The notes below the pieces were generated by a model. That model made no database searches. It saw only the letters and a program-made list of their open reading frames with translations, and had not been told where the DNA came from. Shown piece after piece: positions 14,875 through 21,309 of a stretch of 22,955 bases of DNA. Position 1 is the first letter of the stretch; every line of letters starts with the position of its first letter. The DNA comes from UBA9926 sp023261215. Its GTDB lineage: Bacteria > Pseudomonadota > Gammaproteobacteria > Pseudomonadales > Azotimanducaceae. The stretch lies in contig JAYPYV010000042.1 of the NCBI GenBank assembly GCA_038136035.1, positions 1 through 22,955 on the forward strand, in the 5' to 3' direction. Both the position numbers and the translations under genes were made by a program.

Positions 14875-16101
14875 CTAAGACCCGATTTTGACGGGCATCG
14901 AAGTAAAACCCCGGACAGAGTTTGAGTAGGTTCGTTCCGGCGCGCCCAACACTTTGATGTCGAGGCCTCGATTCAGGATTTCTTCCCAGAGAATACGTAA
15001 TTGCATTTCAGCCAATCGGTTGCCCATGCATCGGTGAATGCCGAATCCGAAGGATAGATGTCGCCTCGGATTTTCCCGGTCAATGATGAATTGGTTTGCA
15101 TTAGATATCGCATCTTCATCCCGATTCCCAGAGAGATACCACATCATTACTTTGGCCCCCTTGGGGATTTCCTGCCCTCCCAATTCCGTCGCCTGTGTCG
15201 TGGTTCGCCGCATGCTTGTGAGGGGTGTTTGCCAGCGGATGATCTCCGGGACGAGTGAAGCCACCAGTGAGTGATCGCTACGTAACTTAGCCCATTCATC
15301 GGGAAAGTCATTCAGGGCTAAAAGACCGCCCGAGATTGAATTTCTGGTGGTGTCGTTTCCGCCCACAATCAGCAGGATGAGTGTGCTGACGAATTCCTGA
15401 GCGTCCATATTCGCCATGTCGGAGTGGGCCATCATGGAAATCATGTCAGGTTGTGGTGGCATGTTGGCTCGCGTTTGAAGAAGCGCAGCGAATTCGGCGA
15501 GGCAAGATTGAAGTATCTCGATACGGTGCGCCTCAGATTCGACCAGTCCGCCCTTTGCTACGCTGGTGGTTGCGACCTCTGACCAGTAGGTGAGCTTGCG
15601 TCGCTCTTCAAACGGAAAGTCAAATAAGGTTGCGAGCATTTGGGTGGTGAGTTCGATGGAGACGCGGTCGACCCAGTCAAACGGTTCGCCCTTGGGCAGG
15701 CTATCGAGGATCTCACAAACGCGCGTTCGAATCGTGGTTTCTAAAAGGGCAAGGTTCGTCGGCGCAACGGCAGGGCTGACCACCTTTCGACGCCAGCCAT
15801 GGTCGGGTGGGTCCATGTTGATAAAGTTGATTCGTTTGAGTTCTCCCTCAAGGTCGACGATCTGAATCCCCCCTTTCTGTGAAGAGTAGATGTCTTGTTG
15901 CGTGTCGACGCTGACGATGTCGTCGAAACGAGTCACTGACCAGTAAGGGCCATAAGCGCTGCGCTCGCAGTAATGCACAGGCGCCTCTTCCCGTAATCGA
16001 GCAAAATAATCGAGGATCTCATTGCTCTGATAGAGCGCCGGATGACTAACATCGATTTCGTTCAGAGGCATCTCAGCCAGTGGTTGGCGCGAAGTGGTCA
16101 T
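14875..16101 (-). CDS. Cytochrome P450, CYP153-like (alkane/fatty-acid terminal hydroxylase type)
   Basis: A 408-residue soluble bacterial class I P450. The I-helix oxygen-activation motif GGNDTT (247-252), the K-helix E286-x-x-R289 (EIIRWQTPL) and the haem-binding loop FGFGIHRCMG with thiolate C358 (351-360) are intact. Long stretches such as ARLREEAPVHYC, FDWVDRVSIELTTQML, FDFPFEERRKL and MWYLSGNRDE are characteristic of CYP153, whose members hydroxylate n-alkanes, terpenes and fatty acids at the terminal carbon using a ferredoxin and ferredoxin reductase. Neither partner is encoded in the window. The nearby acyl-CoA synthetase could activate the resulting acid. The subfamily and chain-length preference are not determined. 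The ATG at 16101 has only a weak ribosome binding site. Confidence 0.92.
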   Translation of the reverse strand: MTTSRQPLAEMPLNEIDVSHPALYQSNEILDYFARLREEAPVHYCERSAYGPYWSVTRFDDIVSVDTQQDIYSSQKGGIQIVDLEGELKRINFINMDPPDHGWRRKVVSPAVAPTNLALLETTIRTRVCEILDSLPKGEPFDWVDRVSIELTTQMLATLFDFPFEERRKLTYWSEVATTSVAKGGLVESEAHRIEILQSCLAEFAALLQTRANMPPQPDMISMMAHSDMANMDAQEFVSTLILLIVGGNDTTRNSISGGLLALNDFPDEWAKLRSDHSLVASLVPEIIRWQTPLTSMRRTTTQATELGGQEIPKGAKVMMWYLSGNRDEDAISNANQFIIDRENPRRHLSFGFGIHRCMGNRLAEMQLRILWEEILNRGLDIKVLGAPERTYSNSVRGFTSMPVKIGS

Positions 16102-16419
16102 GGGTGATTGCTCGATAGCGGGTTGAAGGAGGCCTCACCTGGGTTTGCGTCGTTTGTATGCACAATAGGGTGATTCGTAAATGGCGCATTCCTAATTCTG
16201 GAATCCGGGGGTTGTTGACCAATCACCTTCTAATTGCCTCCTCAGCTTGTGAAGAAGACAAGAATCGAGCATGTGTCCTGCCGAGGGGAGTGCTTGTCTT
16301 TTTCGCGTGCCTTGGGCCTCTTCAAGTGCGGCGATGGGCCTTTAAGGAGCATCTTAGTTTGACATCGCCAAGCACAAGTTGCGTAACGGATATGCCGCAA
16401 TGAGGGCAAGCCTTTAAGC
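16102..16419. other. Intergenic region upstream of the P450 gene
   Basis: No gene is supported; the short frames here have no recognisable product. It holds a hairpin with a T-run at 16255-16303 (listed separately). It lies between the phosphotransferase stop and the P450 start on the same strand. At 318 bp it probably carries a separate promoter for the P450. Confidence 0.5.
16255..16303 (+). terminator. Possible intrinsic terminator (hairpin plus T-run)
   Basis: AAGACAAG (16255-16262) and CTTGTCTT (16293-16300) form a perfect 8-bp stem, followed by further Ts to 16303 on the plus strand. The 30-base loop is long and the stem is AT-rich, so it is a weak candidate. On the minus strand it falls between the phosphotransferase stop and the P450 start, with only a poor U-tract. 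Confidence 0.3.
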
Positions 16420-17745
16420 TCACCCAAGGTTGCGTAAACGCTCAGGCACCTCGAACCAGGGGCCCATCGCGCCGACGTTGTCTCGCATGCCCTGTAATCG
16501 GTTGAAGACGTCGTAATCCTTATAGGTCACTCGGAAGTTAGCCGTCGCTTTGCGCCACCACATACGTTGACGTCGTTCTTCAGGGGTTAGGTCGGCTTCG
16601 GTCTCGCCTCGGTCACCCATTTCGACTCGTGACGCCTGTTCATTCTGTAAGCCAGCCTGCCAAATATTGGCCCCGAATCCGATGTAATAGATCAGAAGTA
16701 CGGTCGACATGACCATGAATTCGCTTTGGAATTGGTCGTAGCTGTAGCCTTTGTAGAGCTCGGTTTGATCCATGAAGGCTTCATAGAATCGACGGGAGAT
16801 GATCTCTCGATTCGTGGGATCGTAGACCTCGGGCAGCACACTGCCGGAATTCATTAAATAGGCCAGATCAGAAGGAATCGGTCCACGTGTCAAGAGTTGA
16901 AAATCAATCGTCAGCCAGCCGTTCGGGTAGGTCTCAGTCACCGGACAGAAAAAGAGGTTGTCACCGCGGATGTCCCCATGAACCAGCGTACAGGTGCCGC
17001 CATTCTCGGGTTTAATAGGTTCGTAGAATGCTTCTAGTTTTTGAGTAAAAAGCGACGTGAAATTAGGCCCGAGTTCCTTATTCCATGGATAACCGTTCAC
17101 GAGCGTCGAATCACTCATGTTGGTCCAGATGTCATAGAGTGGGGCACCACCAGGCATGATTTGGCGGAAGGCCGCAAGGTTCTCATCGGACGCCCAGTGC
17201 ACAATGCCCAGTTGGTCGAGAGGCTCTGATTTTGGCCCCTCATGACATCCCTCCCAGGCCACGGCCACTTCAACGAGCTTGGGCACCATGTGAAGCACCT
17301 CCTCGGTGGTGAGCTCTGTCTCGTGTAGCTTCTGTGTACCGAAGGCGCTGGCGTCGTCCATGAGCAGGGCCCATCGATCCTCTGATGCATCAAAGTCTGC
17401 TAGGTAAACCTGAGGTCTGGGATAAAACGACTCGCTTGGCATGGTGTAAGCGATGATGTCCTTTTCAAACATGCCAGCGATTTGTTCCTTGGGCGCAAGC
17501 TCAAAATCGGGCCAAGTTTTGACGACGAAACTGTTCGCCGCATCGGTTTGACGCTTGAAGTGGCATTTGACTCGTTTGATCGATGAGAAATAGCCAGCGG
17601 TCATGCCAACGCCTTCATCCTCGGTGGCGGTCACTTCGTTATCTTCGCCAATCAGGCCGCGCGCTCTGAGCAACTGGGTCATGAAGCGGGCATCGATGTC
17701 ATCGAGCTTTCTTGGCAGCTGCATGCCATTTGGGATTTTTACCAT
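16420..17745 (-). CDS. Ecdysteroid-kinase-like phosphotransferase (CHK/APH fold)
   Basis: A 441-residue protein with the protein-kinase-like small-molecule kinase fold. The Brenner motif HGDIRGDN (256-263) supplies the catalytic aspartate, and IDFQ (280-283) is the metal-binding counterpart of DFG. The ATP-site lysine is probably K76 in FVVKTW, and WALLMDD is the hinge region. The overall layout matches ecdysteroid kinase-like/CHK proteins, which phosphorylate hydroxyls on steroids and other lipophilic small molecules; choline and aminoglycoside kinases are relatives. The ATG at 17745 is chosen because AGGAG lies eight bases upstream; a TTG two codons earlier is too close to it. Its place before a P450 suggests it may phosphorylate a hydroxylated hydrophobic compound, which is inference. 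Confidence 0.82.
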   Translation of the reverse strand: MVKIPNGMQLPRKLDDIDARFMTQLLRARGLIGEDNEVTATEDEGVGMTAGYFSSIKRVKCHFKRQTDAANSFVVKTWPDFELAPKEQIAGMFEKDIIAYTMPSESFYPRPQVYLADFDASEDRWALLMDDASAFGTQKLHETELTTEEVLHMVPKLVEVAVAWEGCHEGPKSEPLDQLGIVHWASDENLAAFRQIMPGGAPLYDIWTNMSDSTLVNGYPWNKELGPNFTSLFTQKLEAFYEPIKPENGGTCTLVHGDIRGDNLFFCPVTETYPNGWLTIDFQLLTRGPIPSDLAYLMNSGSVLPEVYDPTNREIISRRFYEAFMDQTELYKGYSYDQFQSEFMVMSTVLLIYYIGFGANIWQAGLQNEQASRVEMGDRGETEADLTPEERRQRMWWRKATANFRVTYKDYDVFNRLQGMRDNVGAMGPWFEVPERLRNLG

Positions 17746-18128
17746 GTCCAATACTCCTATTTGTCAGTGTCCCTCGATGCCACGCACGTGGTGGGTGTCG
17801 TCCTTTTTTGCCCATCCTTGACCAGTTTTTGAGGAGGCGCAAGTCTTCTTGTGCGCCATGTCTTTGAAGACTGCGCAAGAAGCGGGTTAAGCAAGCAACA
17901 AGAACTGTGGTATATCCTCGAGCAAGAAATTTGGCGCTGGGTCGAGGCCGGACGGAAGAGGTTGGAACGCGACCGGTCGCCGAGGGAGAGGACGACGCGA
18001 TGAGGGCCGCCCGTCGGAGGCGTGACAAGCACGCGGCGCTTGAACAAATAAAATGCGCCCGGCGGGTCGTGAACGCAACCTCTAGGTGTGAGGGTGTGAT
18101 CCACAACAAAACATAGGGGAGTTAAAGC
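17746..18128. other. Divergent intergenic region with overlapping inverted repeats
   Basis: This 383-bp spacer should contain the promoters of the minus-strand phosphotransferase and the plus-strand acyl-CoA synthetase. No protein with family resemblance is seen. At 17836-17857 GGCGCA and TGCGCC form a short hairpin. GCGCAAGTCTTC (17837-17848) also pairs, with one bulge, with GAAGACTGCGC (17866-17876), so two mutually exclusive stems are possible. Confidence 0.45.
17754..17758 (-). promoter_or_regulatory. Ribosome binding site deciding the phosphotransferase start
   Basis: AGGAG on the minus strand is eight bases from the ATG at 17745 but only two from the TTG at 17751. It therefore selects the ATG. 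Confidence 0.6.
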
Positions 18129-19673
18129 ATGGGCTTGATTTGGCGAGGCGATGAGACACTTTCAACTGAGGCGCTTGATGAGAGGGCGTTACAAGCAGCT
18201 ACAGGATTTGTAGCCGAGGGTCTGGTCCCCGGTGACGGCGTTGGGATCTACCTGAGGAACGACTACGCTTTTTTTGAAGCAAGTCTCGGCGCTGCGAAGG
18301 TGGGCGCTTACCCCGTGGCCATGAACTGGCATTACACCCCCGCGGAAGCGGAATATCTTTTGAAAGATTCCGGAGTGAAGACGCTTGTCGTTCACGCAGA
18401 CCTGCTCGAGGGCATTCGGCATGTGGTGCCCGAGGGCGTAAAAATTCTGGTTGTGCCCGTGCCCGAGACGATCCAACGCGCCTATGGTTTGAGCGATGAA
18501 GCCTGCTCCGTCAATGACGATGATGCCGATTGGAATGCTTGGCGCGATGCGTTTGAGGCCGTGCCGAGAGACCCTGCCCAGATGCCCAGCACCATCATTT
18601 ACACGTCTGGCACCACAGGCCACCCCAAAGGCGTGCGCCGACCGATGGCCACGCCAGAGCAACTCCAAATTTCAAGACGAATGCTCGGTATCAGTTATGG
18701 GTTCAATGGTTATGAAGGGCGAGGGCATGAAATAACCACAGCCATTGTCGGCCCCATCTATCACTCAGCGCCCAACGCCCATGCCAGTTTTTGCTTTAGG
18801 GAGGGGGCGAGCATTGTCATCACCCCTCGTTTTGATCCAGAGGAATTCCTAGCCTTGATCGAGCGTCACCGAGTGACGCACCTGAACATGGTGCCGATCA
18901 TGTTCAATCGGCTGCTCAAACTGCCCGAGTCGGTCCGAGCGCAATACGATTTGTCCTCACTCAAATTCGTCGCCCACGCCGCGGCACCAGTGTCCCCGCC
19001 CATCAAGCGCGCGATGATCGAGTGGTGGGGGCCGGTCATCAATGAATACTACGGCTCGACGGAGATGGGCAATGTCACTTTTTGTAATTCTGAGGAATGG
19101 CTGGCTCACCCGGGTTCAGTGGGTAAGCCCATGCCGGACGCCATGGTTCGAGTGATTGATGAGGCGGGCAATGATCTACCTGTTCGTGAAATCGGCGAGG
19201 TCATTGGGCGGACCAAGGGAAGTGTTGATTTCACCTATCAAAACGATGACGAAAAACGAAAGCGGATGGAAAAGGAAGGGCTCGTGACACCCGGCGATAT
19301 GGGGTACTTCGACGAGGATGGCTTTCTCTATTTATGCGATCGCGCTAACGACATGGTGATCTCGGGTGGCGTCAACATTTATCCCGCAGAGATCGAAGCA
19401 GAGCTTCACAAGATTGCGGAAATTGCCGACTGCGCAGTGTTTGGTATTCCCGATGAAGAGTTCGGAGAATCCCTTTGCGCCTATATCCAATTGCAGCCAG
19501 AAGCCGAGGTCACGGAAACGGAGCTGCGTGAGCGACTGCGGGCCACCGTGGCGGGTTACAAAATGCCTAAAATCTGGGAGTTTGTGATGGATCTTCCACG
19601 GGAGGATTCAGGAAAAATCTTCAAGCGTAAGCTGCGCGAACCCTATTGGGCCGGGCAAGAGCGACGAATTTAA
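18129..19673 (+). CDS. Acyl-CoA synthetase / AMP-dependent acid-CoA ligase
   Basis: A 514-residue adenylate-forming enzyme that activates a carboxylic acid to its CoA thioester through an acyl-AMP. Core motifs are complete: the P-loop YTSGTTGHPKGV (158-169), NEYYGSTEMG (305-314), the ribose-binding aspartate in LCDRANDMVISGG (402-414), GDMGYFDEDG (389-398) and the catalytic lysine K496 in SGKIFKRKL. GGGGAG lies seven bases before the ATG. The acid may be a fatty, aromatic or steroid side-chain substrate; the sequence looks like the FadD-like or bile-acid-CoA-ligase-like group, but this is not certain. It is divergent from the phosphotransferase and near the P450, in keeping with oxidation of a hydrophobic compound followed by CoA activation and beta-oxidation. 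Confidence 0.92.
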   Translation: MGLIWRGDETLSTEALDERALQAATGFVAEGLVPGDGVGIYLRNDYAFFEASLGAAKVGAYPVAMNWHYTPAEAEYLLKDSGVKTLVVHADLLEGIRHVVPEGVKILVVPVPETIQRAYGLSDEACSVNDDDADWNAWRDAFEAVPRDPAQMPSTIIYTSGTTGHPKGVRRPMATPEQLQISRRMLGISYGFNGYEGRGHEITTAIVGPIYHSAPNAHASFCFREGASIVITPRFDPEEFLALIERHRVTHLNMVPIMFNRLLKLPESVRAQYDLSSLKFVAHAAAPVSPPIKRAMIEWWGPVINEYYGSTEMGNVTFCNSEEWLAHPGSVGKPMPDAMVRVIDEAGNDLPVREIGEVIGRTKGSVDFTYQNDDEKRKRMEKEGLVTPGDMGYFDEDGFLYLCDRANDMVISGGVNIYPAEIEAELHKIAEIADCAVFGIPDEEFGESLCAYIQLQPEAEVTETELRERLRATVAGYKMPKIWEFVMDLPREDSGKIFKRKLREPYWAGQERRI

Positions 19674-19926
19674 CCTGAGGCTAAGAGACCTTAGATGATA
19701 GGGCTGACCTCGAGGGCGGGGCACCGGCGTGATGATGGGCGTCGGGATGAAGAGCCTCGGCGGTCGATTGAGAGCGGGATGATCGAGACGCTAAGCAATC
19801 ATATTGAATTGGTCTGGCTGGGCGAGGGAATCCAACATCGGCCGCCCACGCTAACCCTTTTTTAAGTGAATCTTTTTCGACAGCGGTAGTTTGACGGGTT
19901 GATCGATCACGGGCAGCGGCTCCGGT

Positions 19927-20793
19927 TTACAGTCCGCTCATATCAACGCCGTGGTCGCGGAAGATTTCGGCAAGCGCCTCTGTGCACTCTAGGAACGCAG
20001 CACCTGAAGATTGTCGAGGTTCGGCGACAATATGATTAACGCCCACCGACCGATAAGCGTCGATCTCTCTAATGATCTTGTCGTGATCATCAGCGAGCGC
20101 ATCCCAAGAAGTTCGCATAGAGATCGTAAAGTCGCGCTCTGGCCTCGCCGCTCTGAGCGCGGAGATCAAAGGCTCGATCGAGGCGGCTGATCTGAACGCC
20201 CCGTGCCACCCTTGCCCAACACGAATCGCGCGCTGAATGGCGGGTTCTGCGTGCCCACCGATCCAAATCGGGATGTCGCCAATGGGCTGGGGTTTAGCCC
20301 GCATAGATTTCATTTCGATGCCGTGAACAGGAAAGGTCGCGTCAATGTGATCGTCCTGCCACAAGCGGCGAAGGATTTCGATCGCCTCATCGGTTCTTGC
20401 ACCGCGCTCTTTAAAGGGAATACCCAGCGCTTCGAACTCCACTTCGTACCAGCCTGCTGCAGTACCGAGAATCATACGCCCGCCGCTCAATTGGTCGATG
20501 GACGCGAGCGCTTTGGCAACAAACAGGGGATTGCGCATGGGCAGCACCAGCACCGTGGTCCCGAGTTTCACGCGCTCGGTAACGGCAGCAGCCCAAGTCA
20601 ATGTGATCAGAGGTTCATAGATGTAGGGTGAGGGTGGGTAAGCTGCGTTTGTTTGCACGGCCAAATGATCGCTTACCCAAACGTCCGCATAGCCAAGCGC
20701 CTCGGCACGCATCGCGACGCGCTTGATCGATTCGGGGTTGGCGGCTGGGCCTGCTTGGGGTAAGTGAATTCCTGCGGTCATGGGTCGCGTCAT
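19927..20793 (-). CDS. LLM-class F420/flavin-dependent oxidoreductase (Rv2161c-like)
   Basis: A 288-residue TIM-barrel protein of the luciferase-like superfamily. It carries ADVWVSDHLAVQ (about 36-47), LGTTVLVLPMRNPLFVAKA, LSGGRMILGTAAGWYEVEF, the arginine-rich FKERGARTDEAIEIL and DIPIWIGGHAEPA, all typical of Rv2161c-type predicted F420-dependent oxidoreductases. FMN use is equally possible, since F420 biosynthesis genes are not in the window. The ATG at 20793 has AAAGGAG six bases upstream. It converges with the acyl-CoA synthetase (253 bp between stops). It differs in family from the LLM protein at 10.7-11.7 kb, so the two are not a recent duplication. Confidence 0.9.
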   Translation of the reverse strand: MTRPMTAGIHLPQAGPAANPESIKRVAMRAEALGYADVWVSDHLAVQTNAAYPPSPYIYEPLITLTWAAAVTERVKLGTTVLVLPMRNPLFVAKALASIDQLSGGRMILGTAAGWYEVEFEALGIPFKERGARTDEAIEILRRLWQDDHIDATFPVHGIEMKSMRAKPQPIGDIPIWIGGHAEPAIQRAIRVGQGWHGAFRSAASIEPLISALRAARPERDFTISMRTSWDALADDHDKIIREIDAYRSVGVNHIVAEPRQSSGAAFLECTEALAEIFRDHGVDMSGL

Positions 20794-21000
20794 CTTGAAC
20801 TCCTTTGGAATCGATCTGCTTGGCCAATCATCAAGGATCAGTGTTCGGGCTTATTCAATCAAGTACCGATTAAGAGCGCATGATCGGCGAACCTATTTTT
20901 AAATGTGGTCCTCGGTTTCGTGTTCGTACCCTCTTGTGTGCGCATCCTTAGCAGGCGGAGTGCTGGCTAGGATTGACGCGCAAGTGGTCCGCAGGGATGC

Positions 21001-21029
21001 GCTGTATCTACTAAGGCACTCGATACAGC
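21001..21029. repeat. Short inverted repeat
   Basis: GCTGTATC (21001-21008) and GATACAGC (21022-21029) are a perfect 8-bp inverted repeat with a 13-base spacer. It lies in the divergent spacer, so it could be an operator or leader hairpin. No regulator gene is adjacent. Confidence 0.4.
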
Positions 21030-21099
21030 AGACTGCAGGGAACATGTGGATGCAGTGTCGGTCTAGCTCTGTCAAATATGGAGCAACCGTTCTAGACTG

Positions 21100-21154
21100 A
21101 AGCGACCGAAGTCGAGAGTGATGGTGTTCTATGAGCGGTCCTATTCGTTACTCG
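21100..21154 (+). repeat. 55-bp direct repeat, copy 1 (left of the N gap)
   Basis: This is identical over 55 bases to 21255-21309. It ends exactly where the Ns begin and includes an ATG with the first codons of the membrane protein gene. It is best read as the end of one contig. Confidence 0.95.
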
Positions 21155-21254
21155 NNNNNNNNNNNNNNNNNNNNNNNNNNNNNNNNNNNNNNNNNNNNNN
21201 NNNNNNNNNNNNNNNNNNNNNNNNNNNNNNNNNNNNNNNNNNNNNNNNNNNNNN
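21155..21254. other. Assembly gap of 100 Ns
   Basis: A run of exactly 100 Ns, the usual placeholder for a gap of unknown size. Both edges carry the same 55 bases, so the gap is probably not real sequence. Confidence 0.98.
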
Positions 21255-21309
21255 AAGCGACCGAAGTCGAGAGTGATGGTGTTCTATGAGCGGTCCTATT
21301 CGTTACTCG
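21255..21309 (+). repeat. 55-bp direct repeat, copy 2 (right of the N gap)
   Basis: This starts directly after the Ns and is identical to 21100-21154. It spans the start codon at 21286 and the first eight codons of the DUF1538 gene. It is best read as the start of the next contig. Confidence 0.95.

Larger units (their letters stand above)
20794..21285. other. Divergent intergenic region containing the assembly gap
   Basis: No gene is supported between the LLM oxidoreductase and the DUF1538 gene. It contains a hairpin at 21001-21029, one copy of a 55-bp repeat, and 100 Ns. If the repeat copies are merged, the true spacer is about 337 bp. Promoters for both divergent genes should lie here, but none is clear. 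Confidence 0.5.

Noticed and set aside
19674..19926. T-run near 19857-19863 as a terminator for convergent genes
   Set aside because: No stable GC-rich stem directly precedes the T-run.
21100..21154. Possible second, truncated copy of the membrane protein gene left of the gap
   Set aside because: The 55 bases are an exact copy ending at the Ns, which fits a contig-end overlap better than a biological duplication.
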